A stretch of DNA of 64,000 nt, from contig CAWAEN010000015.1 in NCBI GenBank assembly GCA_963781035.1, forward strand, positions 405,042 to 469,041, written 5' to 3'. Below are positions 54,906 to 64,000 of the stretch, one piece after another; position 1 is the stretch's first letter, and every line of letters starts with the position of its first letter. The notes below the pieces were generated by a model. That model searched no databases, was not told where the DNA came from, and worked only from the letters and a program-made list of their open reading frames with translations. Made by a program: the position numbers and the translations under genes. The DNA comes from SZUA-35 sp963781035. GTDB lineage: Bacteria > Actinomycetota > Acidimicrobiia > Acidimicrobiales > SZUA-35.

Positions 54906-56668
54906 ATGCCGATGCCTAGAGATGTGACAACTGGTCGGGCAAGCTCCGACAAATCCGCGATCGAGCCCAGCGGCTCGAGCGACGTCATGTTTGCGTTCCG
55001 CGCGATCCGCTCCGGTGGTTTCGACGATGCCGGTCGAGCCATGGAGTTGAGCCGCGAGGTGGCGGGATCGATGGCCGCCGTCCTGTCGGCGTGTCGCTGG
55101 GGCGCAGCCATGATCGGCCTCGCCTGGGCGGCACCCACCGCCGCCGCCGGCGACCTCCCCCTCGTCGCCACCCTTGCTGTCGCCGTCTTCCTCGCATCCT
55201 GGCGAACGTTCCGGCCGATACGCCTGGGGGACGGAAACCAGTTCCAGACCGCGGTTGCCATCAACGATGTCGCCATCCTGTCCGCCGCCATCGGTTGGAG
55301 CGATGGGCTGGCGAATCCGTTCGTCGGCTCGGTCTTGGTGGCCATCGCCGTCGTCAGCTTCGGGTGGGGCCTCCGTGCCGGTATCGGCGCAGCCACCACT
55401 GCACTCGTCGTCACCGTCGCCGTCGACACGGTCGTCAACGGCGTCGCTCTCGGCCCCCAGCCCTCTCGGCTTGCTCGCCGTCGTCGCCGCCGCCATCTTC
55501 CCCGGCGTCGGTCAGTACCGGCTGCTCCACATGGAGGATCGTCGGCAGAAGATGAGCCACGATCTCTCGCACCTGCGCGATACGAATCAGTTGCTTTCGC
55601 GTCCTGAACGACCTGGCCCGCACCCTCCCCTCGTCACTCGATCTCGAGGACATCCTCCAGTCGACCAGGGATCAGCTCACCACCACGTTCCGCGCCGACC
55701 GTGTGCTCCTGCTGACCCACGAAGACGGCCGCTGGTCGCCGCAGATACAGGACGGCTTCGAACTCGACCCGGTCCTCGACGACGTCGAGCTACCCGAGCC
55801 GCTGTTCACCACGTCAACGGCTCGATCCATCGTCCACGTCGACGACCTGATGCCGATGGTGGGGCGCACCGGTAGCGGTCTCTACGGCCGGCTCACGGTG
55901 AACGGCGTCGACGCCGGAATGGTGGCTGTCGAGACCTTCCTCCCCCGCCAGTACACGACGACCGACATCGAAATGCTCGACGGGATGACCGACGTCCTGG
56001 CCCTCACGATGGCCAACGCCCGTCAGTTCGCACAGCTCCGTGGCCTCGCCGCAGCCGAGGAACGGACCCGTATCGCCCGTGATCTCCACGACCGTCTCGG
56101 ACAGTGGCTCACCTACATCGCCCTCGAGCTCGAACGGATCAACTCCGATCGCGCCGAACCGTCTGCCGACCTCAAGCGCCTGCACGAGGACACCCAGGGC
56201 GCCATCCGCGAACTGCGGGACACGCTGATCGAGTTGCGGGCTGCCGTCACCCCGGAACGGCCACTGTCGATGCTCCTGGGCGAGGTGGTCGACCGCTTCC
56301 AACGACGCTCCGAGATCGACGTCTCGCTGGCAGTCCCGAAGGATCGAACCGTGCATCTCCCCGCCGTGGTCGAGAACGAACTGTTGCGAATAGCTCAGGA
56401 AGCGCTCACGAATGTCGAAAAGCATGCCATGGCATCTCGCGCCCATGTGGGCTGGTCGATCGAAGGTGGACGAGGCGTTCTGTCCATCGAAGACAACGGT
56501 CGCGGCTTCACACCGGGCAAGGGCATCCGTGGCTCTGCCTACGGCCTCGTCGGGATGCGGGAACGGGCAGCAGCTGCGGGGGCCATCCTCGAAGTGACCA
56601 GCGAGCCCGGCCAGGGCACGGTCATCACCGTGCTCACCACCCAACTTCCTCGAGAGGTATCCCCATGA
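54906..56668 (+). CDS. NarL-type sensor histidine kinase (two frameshifts)
   Basis: About 586 aa. The N-terminal half has roughly six membrane helices (MAAVLSACRWGAAMIGLAWA, ATLAVAVFLASW, NPFVGSVLVAIAVVSFGW, GIGAATTALVVTVAV, GLLAVVAAAIFPGV). Shifts in the C-run near 55455 and near 55595 must be corrected. A GAF domain (55630-56040) leads to HisKA_3 with the phospho-His in ARDLHDRLGQWLTYIALELE, and then an HATPase domain with N box LRIAQEALTNVEKHA, EDNGRGF and GLVGMRERAAAAGA. It shares an ATGA overlap with the response regulator gene. Confidence 0.86.
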
Positions 56669-57315
56669 TCAAGATCCTTCTGGCCGATGACCACGCCCTG
56701 CTCCGCGACGGTTTGCGCCGCTCGTTCGAAGCTGCAGGCGACGATGTCGTCGGCGAAGCATCCACCGGCGAGGAAGCCGTCGCCTTGGCAAAGGCGCTGC
56801 TGCCCGACGTCGTGCTGATGGACCTCTCGATGCCGGTGATGGACGGCATCGAAGCCACTCGCCAGATCCGTGACGCCCTTCCCAAGGTCCGAGTCGCCGT
56901 GCTCACCATGCACGACGACATCGACAAGACCCGCGATGCGATCGCGGCCGGAGCCAGCGCCTACCTCAGCAAGGGAACGAGCTTCGCCGATGTGCGCGAC
57001 ACGGTCCTCCGGGTGGCCGATGGCGACACCGTTCTCTCCCCGGCCCTGGCCGGTGCCATGCTCACCACCGCGGCCGAGAACAAGGCGAACGACGACCTCC
57101 TCTCGGACCGACAGATCGAGATCCTGCAGGCCATCGCCGATGGCATGAGCACCAAGCAGGCCGGCCGATACCTCGGCATCACCACCAAAACGGTGCACAA
57201 TCACCTCAACGCGATCTATCGCAAGCTCGATGCGCAGAGCCTCACCCACGCCGTCCTCGGTGCTGTCCGGCTCGGCATCATCGACCTCAACTCGGAGATC
57301 ACCGAGAACGTGTGA
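56665..57315 (+). CDS. NarL/LiaR-family response regulator
   Basis: A 216-aa regulator. The receiver has IKILLADDHALLRDGLRR and phospho-Asp in VVLMDLSMPVMDG, with Lys in AYLSKGTSF. The LuxR helix-turn-helix is LSDRQIEILQAIADGMSTKQ, then TTKTVHNHLNAIYRKL. It is the partner of the kinase it overlaps. It differs from the DevR at 598 in its recognition helix (KTVHNH, not KTVKNY), so it should bind another site. Confidence 0.92.
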   Translation: MIKILLADDHALLRDGLRRSFEAAGDDVVGEASTGEEAVALAKALLPDVVLMDLSMPVMDGIEATRQIRDALPKVRVAVLTMHDDIDKTRDAIAAGASAYLSKGTSFADVRDTVLRVADGDTVLSPALAGAMLTTAAENKANDDLLSDRQIEILQAIADGMSTKQAGRYLGITTKTVHNHLNAIYRKLDAQSLTHAVLGAVRLGIIDLNSEITENV

Positions 57316-57319
57316 ACGT

Positions 57320-57336
57320 GAACGCCTTCGGCGTTC
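57320..57336 (+). terminator. Small hairpin after response regulator
   Basis: GAACGCC-TTC-GGCGTTC, a perfect 7-bp stem 4 bp after the stop codon. No T-run. Confidence 0.5.
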
Positions 57337-57539
57337 CCCGAGTTGCTCGCTGACGCTCACAACATCGCGATGTGATCGGCAGCCGGCGCCCCGACATCGC
57401 AGGGTGACGGCGTCGTCACCGTCTGAATCGAAGTGCGACGAGCTCTGGCTGTAGAGGTTCCCGGGCGAGAGTTTCTGCCCATGTGGCCGGCCGCTGGACG
57501 TTGTTTCCTGATGTCACCTAGACGTGTGGAGACAGCGAG

Positions 57540-57671
57540 ATGCCGAGTGGGGCCCAACAAGTCGAGCAACGAACCGAGCACAGACTCGATCGGCGCCTCC
57601 TGAGCGCGCTGCTCGCTTCGACGATCATCACCCTGCTGCTGGTGGCCCCGTATCTCCTCAACGTCCTGTAG
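57540..57671 (+). CDS. Small single-helix membrane protein (43 aa)
   Basis: A short frame of 43 residues: a charged start (MPSGAQQVEQRTEHRLDRR) followed by one strong membrane helix (LLSALLASTIITLLLVAPYL) and LNVL at the end. ATG 57540 has GGAG eight bases upstream. The polar-then-hydrophobic layout and good RBS argue for a real gene. It lies in an otherwise empty 400-bp space between the response regulator and the ABC permease and is convergent to the latter. Function unknown. Confidence 0.5.
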   Translation: MPSGAQQVEQRTEHRLDRRLLSALLASTIITLLLVAPYLLNVL

Positions 57672-57718
57672 TCCGCACCGTCGTGTAGTCGGCACCGCGC
57701 AGCGCGGACGAACATCGA

Positions 57719-58540
57719 TCAGGCGATGTCGCGACGACGAAACACGACCGCGGCGAGAACTGCTGCGAGCGTCGTCCATCCCGCCAGGATCACGCCGGCA
57801 GCGACATAGCCGTGGCTCACCACCGTCTGCACGTTGTCGGTGAACACGCTTCCTTCGACCCGCTCCACGTCGACACCGGCCGCGAACGCGCTCGTGTTCG
57901 TGATCGGCAGGTACGCCGCCACCTTGGGGAGGAATGCGCCGAGCAGGAAGTTCTCGATGATGAAGAAGTAGATGACGAACCCGACGATGGCGCCGACCGA
58001 GCTGTTCACCAGCAGAGTGACGCCGAGTCCGAAGATGGCGAAGAGACCGGCGGCGAAACCGGTTCGCAACACCGACACGCCGATGTCGACCCAGAACTCG
58101 GGGGTCGTGCCGCCGGTGGTGCCCGTGGTCGCGGCCAGGGCGAACATGAGGCCGACGAACACGATCGCCACCAGCATCGCGGCGATGGCGACACCGATGA
58201 ACCCGGCGATGCAGCGCGCCGCGAAGAAGCGGAGACGACGCGGTTCCCAGGTGAGGATCTGTTCGACCATGCCGGTCTTGAGATCGGCCCCGATCGATGA
58301 TGCTCCGATCACGAAGGCCATGATCGGAATCAGGAACGAGATCAATCCGAGGACGTCGGCCGCATCGGACCCACCGGCGATGTCGTTCACGAAGTCGGGT
58401 GAGTTGCCTTCGTCGTTGGAGATGACGAAGTAGGCGATGATCGTGCCCCCGAGCGTCAACAGCATGAGCGCCGCGGGAAAGAACAGCGTCATACGTCTGG
58501 CCAGGAGGCGTTTGACCTCGGAACGCAGGAGCGGAATCAC
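57719..58540 (-). CDS. ABC-2-type transporter permease
   Basis: A 273-aa protein with about six helices. The start MIPLLRSEVKRLLARRMTLFFPAALMLLTLGGT and the block IMAFVIGASSIGADLKTGMVEQILTWEPRR are typical of ABC-2 export permeases, the second being the conserved cytoplasmic coupling region. ATG 58540 overlaps the ATPase stop by 4 bp. It would form an exporter with that ATPase; the substrate is unknown. Confidence 0.86.
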   Translation of the reverse strand: MIPLLRSEVKRLLARRMTLFFPAALMLLTLGGTIIAYFVISNDEGNSPDFVNDIAGGSDAADVLGLISFLIPIMAFVIGASSIGADLKTGMVEQILTWEPRRLRFFAARCIAGFIGVAIAAMLVAIVFVGLMFALAATTGTTGGTTPEFWVDIGVSVLRTGFAAGLFAIFGLGVTLLVNSSVGAIVGFVIYFFIIENFLLGAFLPKVAAYLPITNTSAFAAGVDVERVEGSVFTDNVQTVVSHGYVAAGVILAGWTTLAAVLAAVVFRRRDIA

Positions 58541-59214
58541 GATCGACCTCCATCGGCATCCTCGACGGGAGCGATGGCCGGTTCCGGATTGGGTCGCCCG
58601 GTCGGCGGGGGTGGGGCATCGCCGGTGAGATTGAGGAAGGCCGCCTCCAGGGTGGCCCGCTCGGCGTGGAGTCCACTGAGATACTGACCGCCGTCGGCGA
58701 GCGCCCTGGTGACCTCGGCCGCCCGTTCGACGTCGATGTCAACGATGATTTCGTTCGGATCGGCCCGCGGGTGCGACACGATCCCGGCGGCAGCCAGGGT
58801 GACGATGGCTCGGTCCCGGTCGGCGATCGTCGCCACCACGTTGTCGCGACCTGCCTGGCCACGGACCTGATCGAGCGATCCGGATTCGACCAGACGACCG
58901 TGGTGGATGATGGTCACGTCGTCGCAAACCTGTTCGATCTCGGCCAGTTGGTGACTCGACACGAGCACGGCTTTGCCTTCCGAGGCGATCGAGCGGATCA
59001 GCACTCGCATCTCGGCGATGCCGGCCGGGTCGAGACCGTTCGCCGGTTCGTCGAGGATCAGGAGGTCGGGATTCTTGAGGAGTGCGGCGGCAATCGCCAG
59101 GCGCTGCTTCATCCCGAGCGAGTACGACTCGAACGAGTCGCCGCTGCGATCGCGCAGCCCGACGACATCGAGCACACGGTCGACCTCGGACCCGGAGATA
59201 CCGGCCATGTTCAT
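58537..59214 (-). CDS. ABC transporter ATP-binding protein, 5'-truncated
   Basis: A 225-aa fragment that starts in the middle of the ATPase fold. It has the signature SYSLGMKQRLAIAAALLKNP, Walker B LLILDEPANGLDPAG, the H-loop VLVSSHQLAEIEQ and a normal C-terminal region. The first 80-90 residues with Walker A (P-loop) and Q-loop are missing. The sequence changes abruptly at about 59210 to the promoterless start of the Gfo/Idh gene on the other strand. As it stands the protein could not bind ATP. This marks a deletion, insertion or assembly join. Confidence 0.85.
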   Translation of the reverse strand: MNMAGISGSEVDRVLDVVGLRDRSGDSFESYSLGMKQRLAIAAALLKNPDLLILDEPANGLDPAGIAEMRVLIRSIASEGKAVLVSSHQLAEIEQVCDDVTIIHHGRLVESGSLDQVRGQAGRDNVVATIADRDRAIVTLAAAGIVSHPRADPNEIIVDIDVERAAEVTRALADGGQYLSGLHAERATLEAAFLNLTGDAPPPPTGRPNPEPAIAPVEDADGGRS

Positions 59215-59218
59215 TCAC
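59205..59218. other. Abrupt junction between two gene contexts
   Basis: Left of about 59210 is the inside of an ABC ATPase gene; right of it the Gfo/Idh ribosome binding site begins at once (AAAGGAG at 59217). Neither the 5' third of the ATPase gene nor a promoter for the Gfo/Idh operon is present. No IS element, tRNA or repeat is visible at the join. Confidence 0.7.
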
Positions 59219-59233
59219 AAAGGAGAAACAACC

Positions 59234-60409
59234 GTGACACAGTCCATCGGCATTGGCGTAGTCGGATTCGGCTGGATGGGACAGGCGCATTCGCGTTCAT
59301 ACCGCCGGATCCCCATGCACTTCCCCGAGGCAAACCTCATGCCTCGGCTCGTCATCGTGGCGGACAATGTGCCCGAGCGCGCCGAGTTGGCGCGACAGAA
59401 CTTCGGGTTCGAGACCGCAACCGACGACTGGCGAGCCGTGGTCGACCACCCCGAGGTTGACGTTGTCACGATTGGCGCACCCAACAAGCTGCATCGGGAG
59501 ATTGCCGTCGCGGCGGCCGAGGCGGGCAAGGCCATCTTCTGCGAGAAGCCGGTCGGCGAGGCACCGGACGTCACAGCCGAGATCGAATACGCCGCGCGAC
59601 GCGCCGGGGTCATCACCGGCGTCGGCTTCAACTACCGATGGGCGCCGCTCGTCCAGTACCTCAAGCAGCTCATCGACGAGGGGCGCCTCGGCGACCTCAC
59701 CCACTATCGGGGTCGGTTCTTCTCGATGTACGGACGCGACCGGCTCGGCATGCTGAGCTGGCGCTACCTGCTCGAGGAGGCCGGCTACGGAGTCCTCACC
59801 GACATCATGTCGCACACCGTCGACATGGCCCACAACCTCGTCGGTCCGATCCGCCGGGTCGTGGCGACCAAGGAGATCTTCATCAAGGAGCGCCCACTGC
59901 CGAAACCCGGCTCCGGCACCCACTACGACCGCGGGGCGCCCGGCGACCCAACCGGCGCGGTGACCAACGAGGACTACGTGGCGGCGCTCGTGGAGTTCGA
60001 GAACGGTGTGCGGGGCACGCTCGAAGTCGACCGCTCGATCTTCGGCCCGCAGAGCGAGATGGCGTTCGAGATCAACGGCTCGCGGGGCGCAGGAGCCTGG
60101 AATCTCGAGACGATGAACGAGCTTCAGCTCTACCTCCCCGAAGAGACCCCGGCCGACGGCTACGTGCGTGTGCTCGCGGGTGACGCGTTCCCCCACCACG
60201 GGAACATCGTCCCCGGCGGCGGCAACCCGATCGGGTACGAGGACCTCAAGGTCTTCGAAGACCTCGAGTTCCTGAAGTCGGTCGTCGAAGGTCGACCGGG
60301 TGCCGTCACTTTCGCCGACGCGCTCGCCGCCGCCGAGGTCGAGGCGGCGATGACCCGTTCGTGGGAGTCGGGTGCCTGGGAAGACGTCACCAGCCTGCGC
60401 ATCGACTGA
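59234..60409 (+). CDS. Gfo/Idh/MocA-family dehydrogenase (inositol-dehydrogenase-like)
   Basis: A 391-aa NAD(P)-dependent sugar or cyclitol dehydrogenase. The Rossmann start is IGIGVVGFGWMGQAHSRSYR, followed by VDVVTIGAPNKLHREIAVAAAEAGKAIFCEKPVGE (catalytic Lys in EKP) and GVGFNYRWAPLVQYLK. The C-terminal domain has DIMSHTVDMAHNLVG with the conserved D...H. GTG 59234 has AAAGGAG upstream. It heads an operon with an aldehyde dehydrogenase, an aldolase and IolD, which points to a cyclitol or sugar-acid substrate. No frameshift. Confidence 0.88.
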   Translation: MTQSIGIGVVGFGWMGQAHSRSYRRIPMHFPEANLMPRLVIVADNVPERAELARQNFGFETATDDWRAVVDHPEVDVVTIGAPNKLHREIAVAAAEAGKAIFCEKPVGEAPDVTAEIEYAARRAGVITGVGFNYRWAPLVQYLKQLIDEGRLGDLTHYRGRFFSMYGRDRLGMLSWRYLLEEAGYGVLTDIMSHTVDMAHNLVGPIRRVVATKEIFIKERPLPKPGSGTHYDRGAPGDPTGAVTNEDYVAALVEFENGVRGTLEVDRSIFGPQSEMAFEINGSRGAGAWNLETMNELQLYLPEETPADGYVRVLAGDAFPHHGNIVPGGGNPIGYEDLKVFEDLEFLKSVVEGRPGAVTFADALAAAEVEAAMTRSWESGAWEDVTSLRID

Positions 60410-60420
60410 GAGGGATCACC

Positions 60421-61852
60421 ATGGACATGTACGTCGGAGGCCGCTGGCAGGGATCTTCCGAGTGGATCGACGTCGTCGCTCCCTACTCGGGCGACGTGAT
60501 CGACCGTGTTCCGGTCGCGACGCCGAGCCAGGTCGAAGAGGCGCTCGCGACCGCTGAGCGTGGGGCGGCCGTCATGCGAAACCTCGGAGGTGCAGCTCGG
60601 GCCGACATCCTCCGCCGCGCCGCCGACCTGCTCGACGCCGACGTCGAACGGATCGCACGCACGATCAGCCTCGAGGTCGGCAAGCCGATCGGCGAGGCCA
60701 CCGGCGAGGCGTCTCGGCTGGGCGAGATGTTCCGATTGGCGTCGTTCGAAGGCACGCAGATCCGCGGCGAGACCCTCCCTCTCGACGCACAGGCAGGGGC
60801 CGAAGGCAAGCTCGGCTTCACGCTGCGGATCCCCACCGGGATCGTGGTGGCCATCACACCGTTCAACTACCCCGGCCTCCTCGTCGTGCACAAGATCGCC
60901 CCAGCCCTGGCCGCAGGCAACGCGGTCATCCTCAAACCGGCCTCGCAGGCTCCGCTCACCGCCCTGATCATCACCGAGAAGCTGGTCGAGGCCGGCCTTC
61001 CCGAATCTGGTCTGCAGACCATCACCGGCGGCGGCGCGGCCGTCGGGATGACCCTGGTGACGCGACCCACGAGTGCGGAAGGTTTCGTTCACCGGCAGCA
61101 CCGCCGTCGGAGAGGAGATCACTCGTATCGCGGGCGTGAAACGCCTCTCCCTCGAACTCGGTGCGAACTGCCCGATGATCGTGATGCCCGACGCCGACCT
61201 CGAGTTGGCAGCCGAAGCGAGCGCCGCCGGAGGTTATGTCAACGCCGGCCAGGTGTGCATCTCGCTACAGCGGGTCATCGTCCACGAGGACGTCTACGAC
61301 GACTACCTCGACGCACTACGAGGGCCGGTCGAGGCCTTCCGGATGGGTGATCCGCTGGCCGCCGACACCAAGATCGGCGCCATGATCTCCGAGGCCGAGG
61401 CCGTGCGGGTGGCGCAGTGGGTCGACGAGGCCGTCGCCTCCGGAGCCCGGGTTGTGATCGGCGGCGAGCGGGACGGAGCCAAGCTCTTCCCCACCGTTGT
61501 TGCCGACGTGACGCCGAGCATGAGGATCTCCCAGCAGGAGGTGTTCGGCCCGACGTTGAGCGTCACCAAGGCCGCCAACATCGACGAGGCCATCGCCCTC
61601 GCCAACGACTCGAGCTACGGACTCGGTGCCGGCATCTTCACGAAGGACGTGACGAACGCGATGCGCTTCGCCAGAGAGGTCGACGCCGGCGCCATGCACG
61701 TCAACTGGACGCCGCTCTGGCGAGCAGATCTCATGCCCTATGGCGGGCTGAAGGGCAGCGGCATCGGCAAGGAAGGGATCCGCTACGCCGTCGAGGAGAT
61801 GACCGAACTCAAGACGGTGATCATCCACGGCCTGGATGGTGAGCCGACGTGA
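60421..61852 (+). CDS. NAD(P)-dependent aldehyde dehydrogenase (one frameshift)
   Basis: About 477 aa of the ALDH superfamily. IPTGIVVAITPFNYPGLLVVHKIAPALAAGNAVILKP binds the cofactor, VSFTGSTAVGEEI is the glycine motif, LSLELGANCPMIV has the general-base Glu, and YVNAGQVCISLQR the catalytic Cys. One extra G near 61063 (ACGCGACC for ACCGACC) breaks the frame just before RVRKVSFTGST, the same change as at 15776 in ppdK. Closest in pattern to lactaldehyde or semialdehyde dehydrogenases. It lies 11 bp after the Gfo/Idh gene and its stop overlaps the aldolase GTG. Confidence 0.86.
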
Positions 61853-62630
61853 TCGAGAACCACACGCAAACACCGCCTCGCGGCCGGCGAGACGGTCGTC
61901 GGCTGCTTCCTTCGCTACTCGGTCGGGACGTTGGCCGAGTTCATGGCGCTCGGGGGCTGGGACTTCATGGTCTTCGACGCCGAACACGGGACGCTCCAGC
62001 CGCGCGACCTCGAGGATCTCTCGCGGGCCTGCGAGCTGCACGGCGTCACACCGGTGGTCCGGGTGACAACCAACGAGCCATCCACCATTCTCCGCTTCCT
62101 CGATGCGGGCGCCCACGGGATGCACGTTCCGTGGATCGATTCCGCTGCCGGGGCGGAAGCTGCGGTGCAGGCAGCGAAGTATGAGCCGAGAGGCTCTCGC
62201 GGACTCGCCGCCACCCGATCGGCCGGCTTCGGGACTGCAGGCGCCGATCGGCGACTACGTGCGGCAGTCCAATCAGGAGACGCTCGTCGTCGTACAGGTC
62301 GAGACCGCCGAGGGTGTCGCCAACGTCGAGGAACTCGTCGAGGTCGACGGCGTCGACGTGGTCTTCATCGGCCCGACCGATCTCGCCCACTCACTCGGCC
62401 ATGTCGGCAATCCGTCTCATCCGGAGGTGCAGACCGCGATGGACCGGATCGCCGACGTCGTCACCGCGAGCGACAAGGCGCTCGGCATCTTCGTCGGCAC
62501 CCCGGCCGACGCCGTCGCCTGGCGCGACCGCGGCGCCCGCTACCTCCCCACCGGCCTCGAACCTCTGCTGTCTGGCGCAATGCAGAACTATCTGGAAACC
62601 GTTCGCAACACCGAAGGAGCGACCTCATGA
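61849..62630 (+). CDS. HpcH/HpaI-family aldolase (two frameshifts)
   Basis: About 260 aa of the class II pyruvate-aldolase family (HpcH/HpaI/CitE). After a shift near 61873 it reads LAAGETVVGCFLRYSVGTLAEFMALGGWDFMVFDAEHG; after another near 62235 it gives GDYVRQSNQETLVVVQVETA (metal-binding Glu in QVET) and VDVVFIGPTDLAHSLGHVG (metal Asp). The family cleaves 2-keto-3-deoxy sugar acids to pyruvate and an aldehyde. GTG 61849 overlaps the dehydrogenase stop and the 3' end overlaps iolD (ATGA). Confidence 0.83.
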
Positions 62631-64000
62631 ACACGATCCGACTCACGACGGCGCAGGCGATCGTCACAGTACCTCGTCGCCCAACGAACGGTCATCGACG
62701 GCGACGAAGTGCCGCTGTTCGGCGGTGCGTTCGGCATCTTCGGCCATGGCAACGTCGTGTCGCTCGCCGAGGCGCTGTACCCGGTTCAAGACGTCCTGCC
62801 GACCTGGCGCGGCCACAACGAGCAGTCGATGGCGCTGGCCGCCGTTGCCTATGCAAAGGCGAAGCGCCGCCGCCAGATCATGATCGCCACGTCGTCGGTC
62901 GGTCCCGGCTCGTCGAACATGATCACGGCAGCCGCCACCGCGCACGCCAACCGCCTCCCGCTGCTCATCTTCAGCGGCGACACGTTCCAGCACCGCTTCG
63001 TCGACCCGGTCCTCCAGCAGGTCGAGCACTTCGATTCCCCATCAACCACGATCAGCGACGCCTTCCGGGCCGTCACGCGCTACTGGGACCGCATCACCCG
63101 GCCGGAGCAGATCATCCAGTCGCTCCCCCAAGCGGTCGCCACGCTCACCGACCCGGCGGACTGCGGACCGGTCTACATCGGTCTGCCGCAGGACATTGCA
63201 GCGGAGGCATACGACTATCCGGCCGAGTTCTTCAAGACGCAGGTGCGCTACATCCGCCGTCCGATCGCCGATCCGAGGGACATCGAACGCGCCGCCGAGA
63301 CGCTGCTCGGCAGCCGAGAAGCCGCTGATCATCGCCGGCGGTGGCGTCCACTACTCGGGAGCGGTCGCGGAACTCACCGCCTTCGCCGAGAAGCACGGCA
63401 TCCCCGTGACCGAAACCGTCGCCGGCAAGGCGACGCTGCTCGCCGATCATCCCAACTTCGTTGGTCCACTCGGTGTCACCGGCAGCACGTCGGCGAACGC
63501 CATGGCGGACGACGCCGACGTTGTGCTCGCCGTCGGAACGAGGCTCCAGGACTTCACGACCGGCTCATGGTCGATCTTCGGCAACGAGACGATGTCGCTG
63601 GTCTCGCTCAACGTCGGACGCTTCGACGCGACCAAGCACCAGGCGCTCTCGGTGATCGGCGATGCCAAGACGTCGCTCGACGCTATCGACGACGCCATCG
63701 GCGACTACCGGGCGCCCGCCTCGTGGCTCGAGCGCGGGGCCGAGGAGCTGAGCTCCTGGTACGGCTATCTCGATGAGTTCACGTCGAGCGACTTCGACCC
63801 GCCGACGTATGCCCAGGTCATTCGGGCCGTCAACACGATCGGCGATCCGAACGACTATCAGCTGAGCGCCGCCGGCGGACTGCCGGGCGAGCTGAACATG
63901 GGATGGCACTCGAAGTCGGTCGGCTCGTTCGACGCCGAGTACGGGTACTCCTGCATGGGCTACGAGATCGCCGGGGCATGGGGAGCGAAGATCGCGCTGC
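62627..64000 (+). CDS. iolD: IolD-like trihydroxycyclohexane-1,2-dione acylhydrolase (two frameshifts, 3' partial)
   Basis: A thiamine-diphosphate enzyme running off the right edge (about 457 residues seen). ATG 62627 (RBS GAAGGAG) opens MNTIRLTTAQAIV; an extra base near 62669 precedes QYLVAQRTVIDGDEVPLFGG. The IolD-specific run FGIFGHGNVVSLAEAL, RGHNEQSMALAAVAYAKA, TSSVGPGSSNMITAAATAHA and DPVLQQVEHF follows, then DAFRAVTRYWDRI. A second shift lies near 63313 before KPLIIAGGGVHYSGA. IolD opens the diketo ring in myo-inositol breakdown. The rest of the operon is beyond the window. Confidence 0.86.

Noticed and set aside
54906..57315. The kinase as the DosS partner of DevR
   Set aside because: It has GAF plus HisKA_3 like DosS but overlaps its own response regulator with a different recognition helix, 53 kb from devR, and has an extra membrane half.
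1..64000. CRISPR arrays, insertion sequences or prophage
   Set aside because: No regularly spaced repeats with unique spacers, no transposase or integrase, and no phage structural genes were seen. The only tandem arrays are at 3790 (16 bp) and in the protease tail (15 bp).

Overview
The window is about 64 kb of GC-rich actinobacterial DNA. GTG starts are frequent, genes often overlap by ATGA or GTGA, and the content includes a DivIVA protein, a DevR/DosR-type regulator, many universal stress proteins and crotonyl-CoA carboxylase/reductase. The mix fits class Acidimicrobiia best, but that placement is an inference and no rRNA is present to confirm it.

Region 1 (1-24.6 kb) reads as a dormancy or hypoxia island. 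A universal-stress-protein gene runs into a DevR/DosR-like response regulator whose DNA-recognition helix residues are conserved. Around it lie a four-gene USP/ACP operon, RNase Z with a PAP2 enzyme, a CNNM transporter, a Ca2+/cation antiporter, a CBS protein with a P-type Ca2+ ATPase, an APH/AAA-kinase fusion, a long HPF, pyruvate phosphate dikinase, a baeRF-like protein, two flavodoxins, GDPD, a beta-CASP hydrolase, a YflT protein and a Kup K+ transporter. The list mirrors the mycobacterial DosR regulon (Rv3134c-DosR, CtpF, Hrp1, Rv2004c, Rv0079, Rv2629). By eye, most of its promoters carry 20-bp GGGxC-N4-GxCC palindromes like the DosR box. A USP plus CtpE-type ATPase operon at 37.8-41.1 kb looks like an outlying member.

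Region 2 (24.6-37.7 kb) is mixed: DUF1003, PlsC, a MazEF-type toxin-antitoxin pair, a rhodanese behind a perfect 16-bp palindrome, a DUF2202 lipoprotein, tRNA-Ser(CGA), a membrane GGDEF-EAL protein, a secreted subtilisin with a Trp-rich pentapeptide tail, TadA and a HAD phosphatase. Next comes a divergent cluster of a DddP-like M24 protein, a 2OG-Fe(II) oxygenase and a MetR-like LysR regulator. The DddP-like protein keeps every metal ligand of DMSP lyase DddP but has Asn at the proposed catalytic Asp.

Region 3 (41-59.2 kb) is housekeeping: tRNA-Ser(GGA), SRP RNA, dnaX-ybaB-recR, thiolase, DivIVA, ccr-tesB, a PAS-GAF-GGDEF-EAL protein, xseA-xseB-polyprenyl synthase, a NarL-type two-component pair and an ABC exporter. 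At about 59.21 kb the ABC ATPase is cut before its P-loop, and an inositol-catabolism-like operon (Gfo/Idh/MocA dehydrogenase, aldehyde dehydrogenase, HpcH/HpaI aldolase, IolD) starts at once.

About twenty single-base frameshifts interrupt otherwise well-conserved genes (PPDK alone has four). They look like uncorrected read errors rather than pseudogenes. Coordinates of such genes below span the frame-corrected gene.
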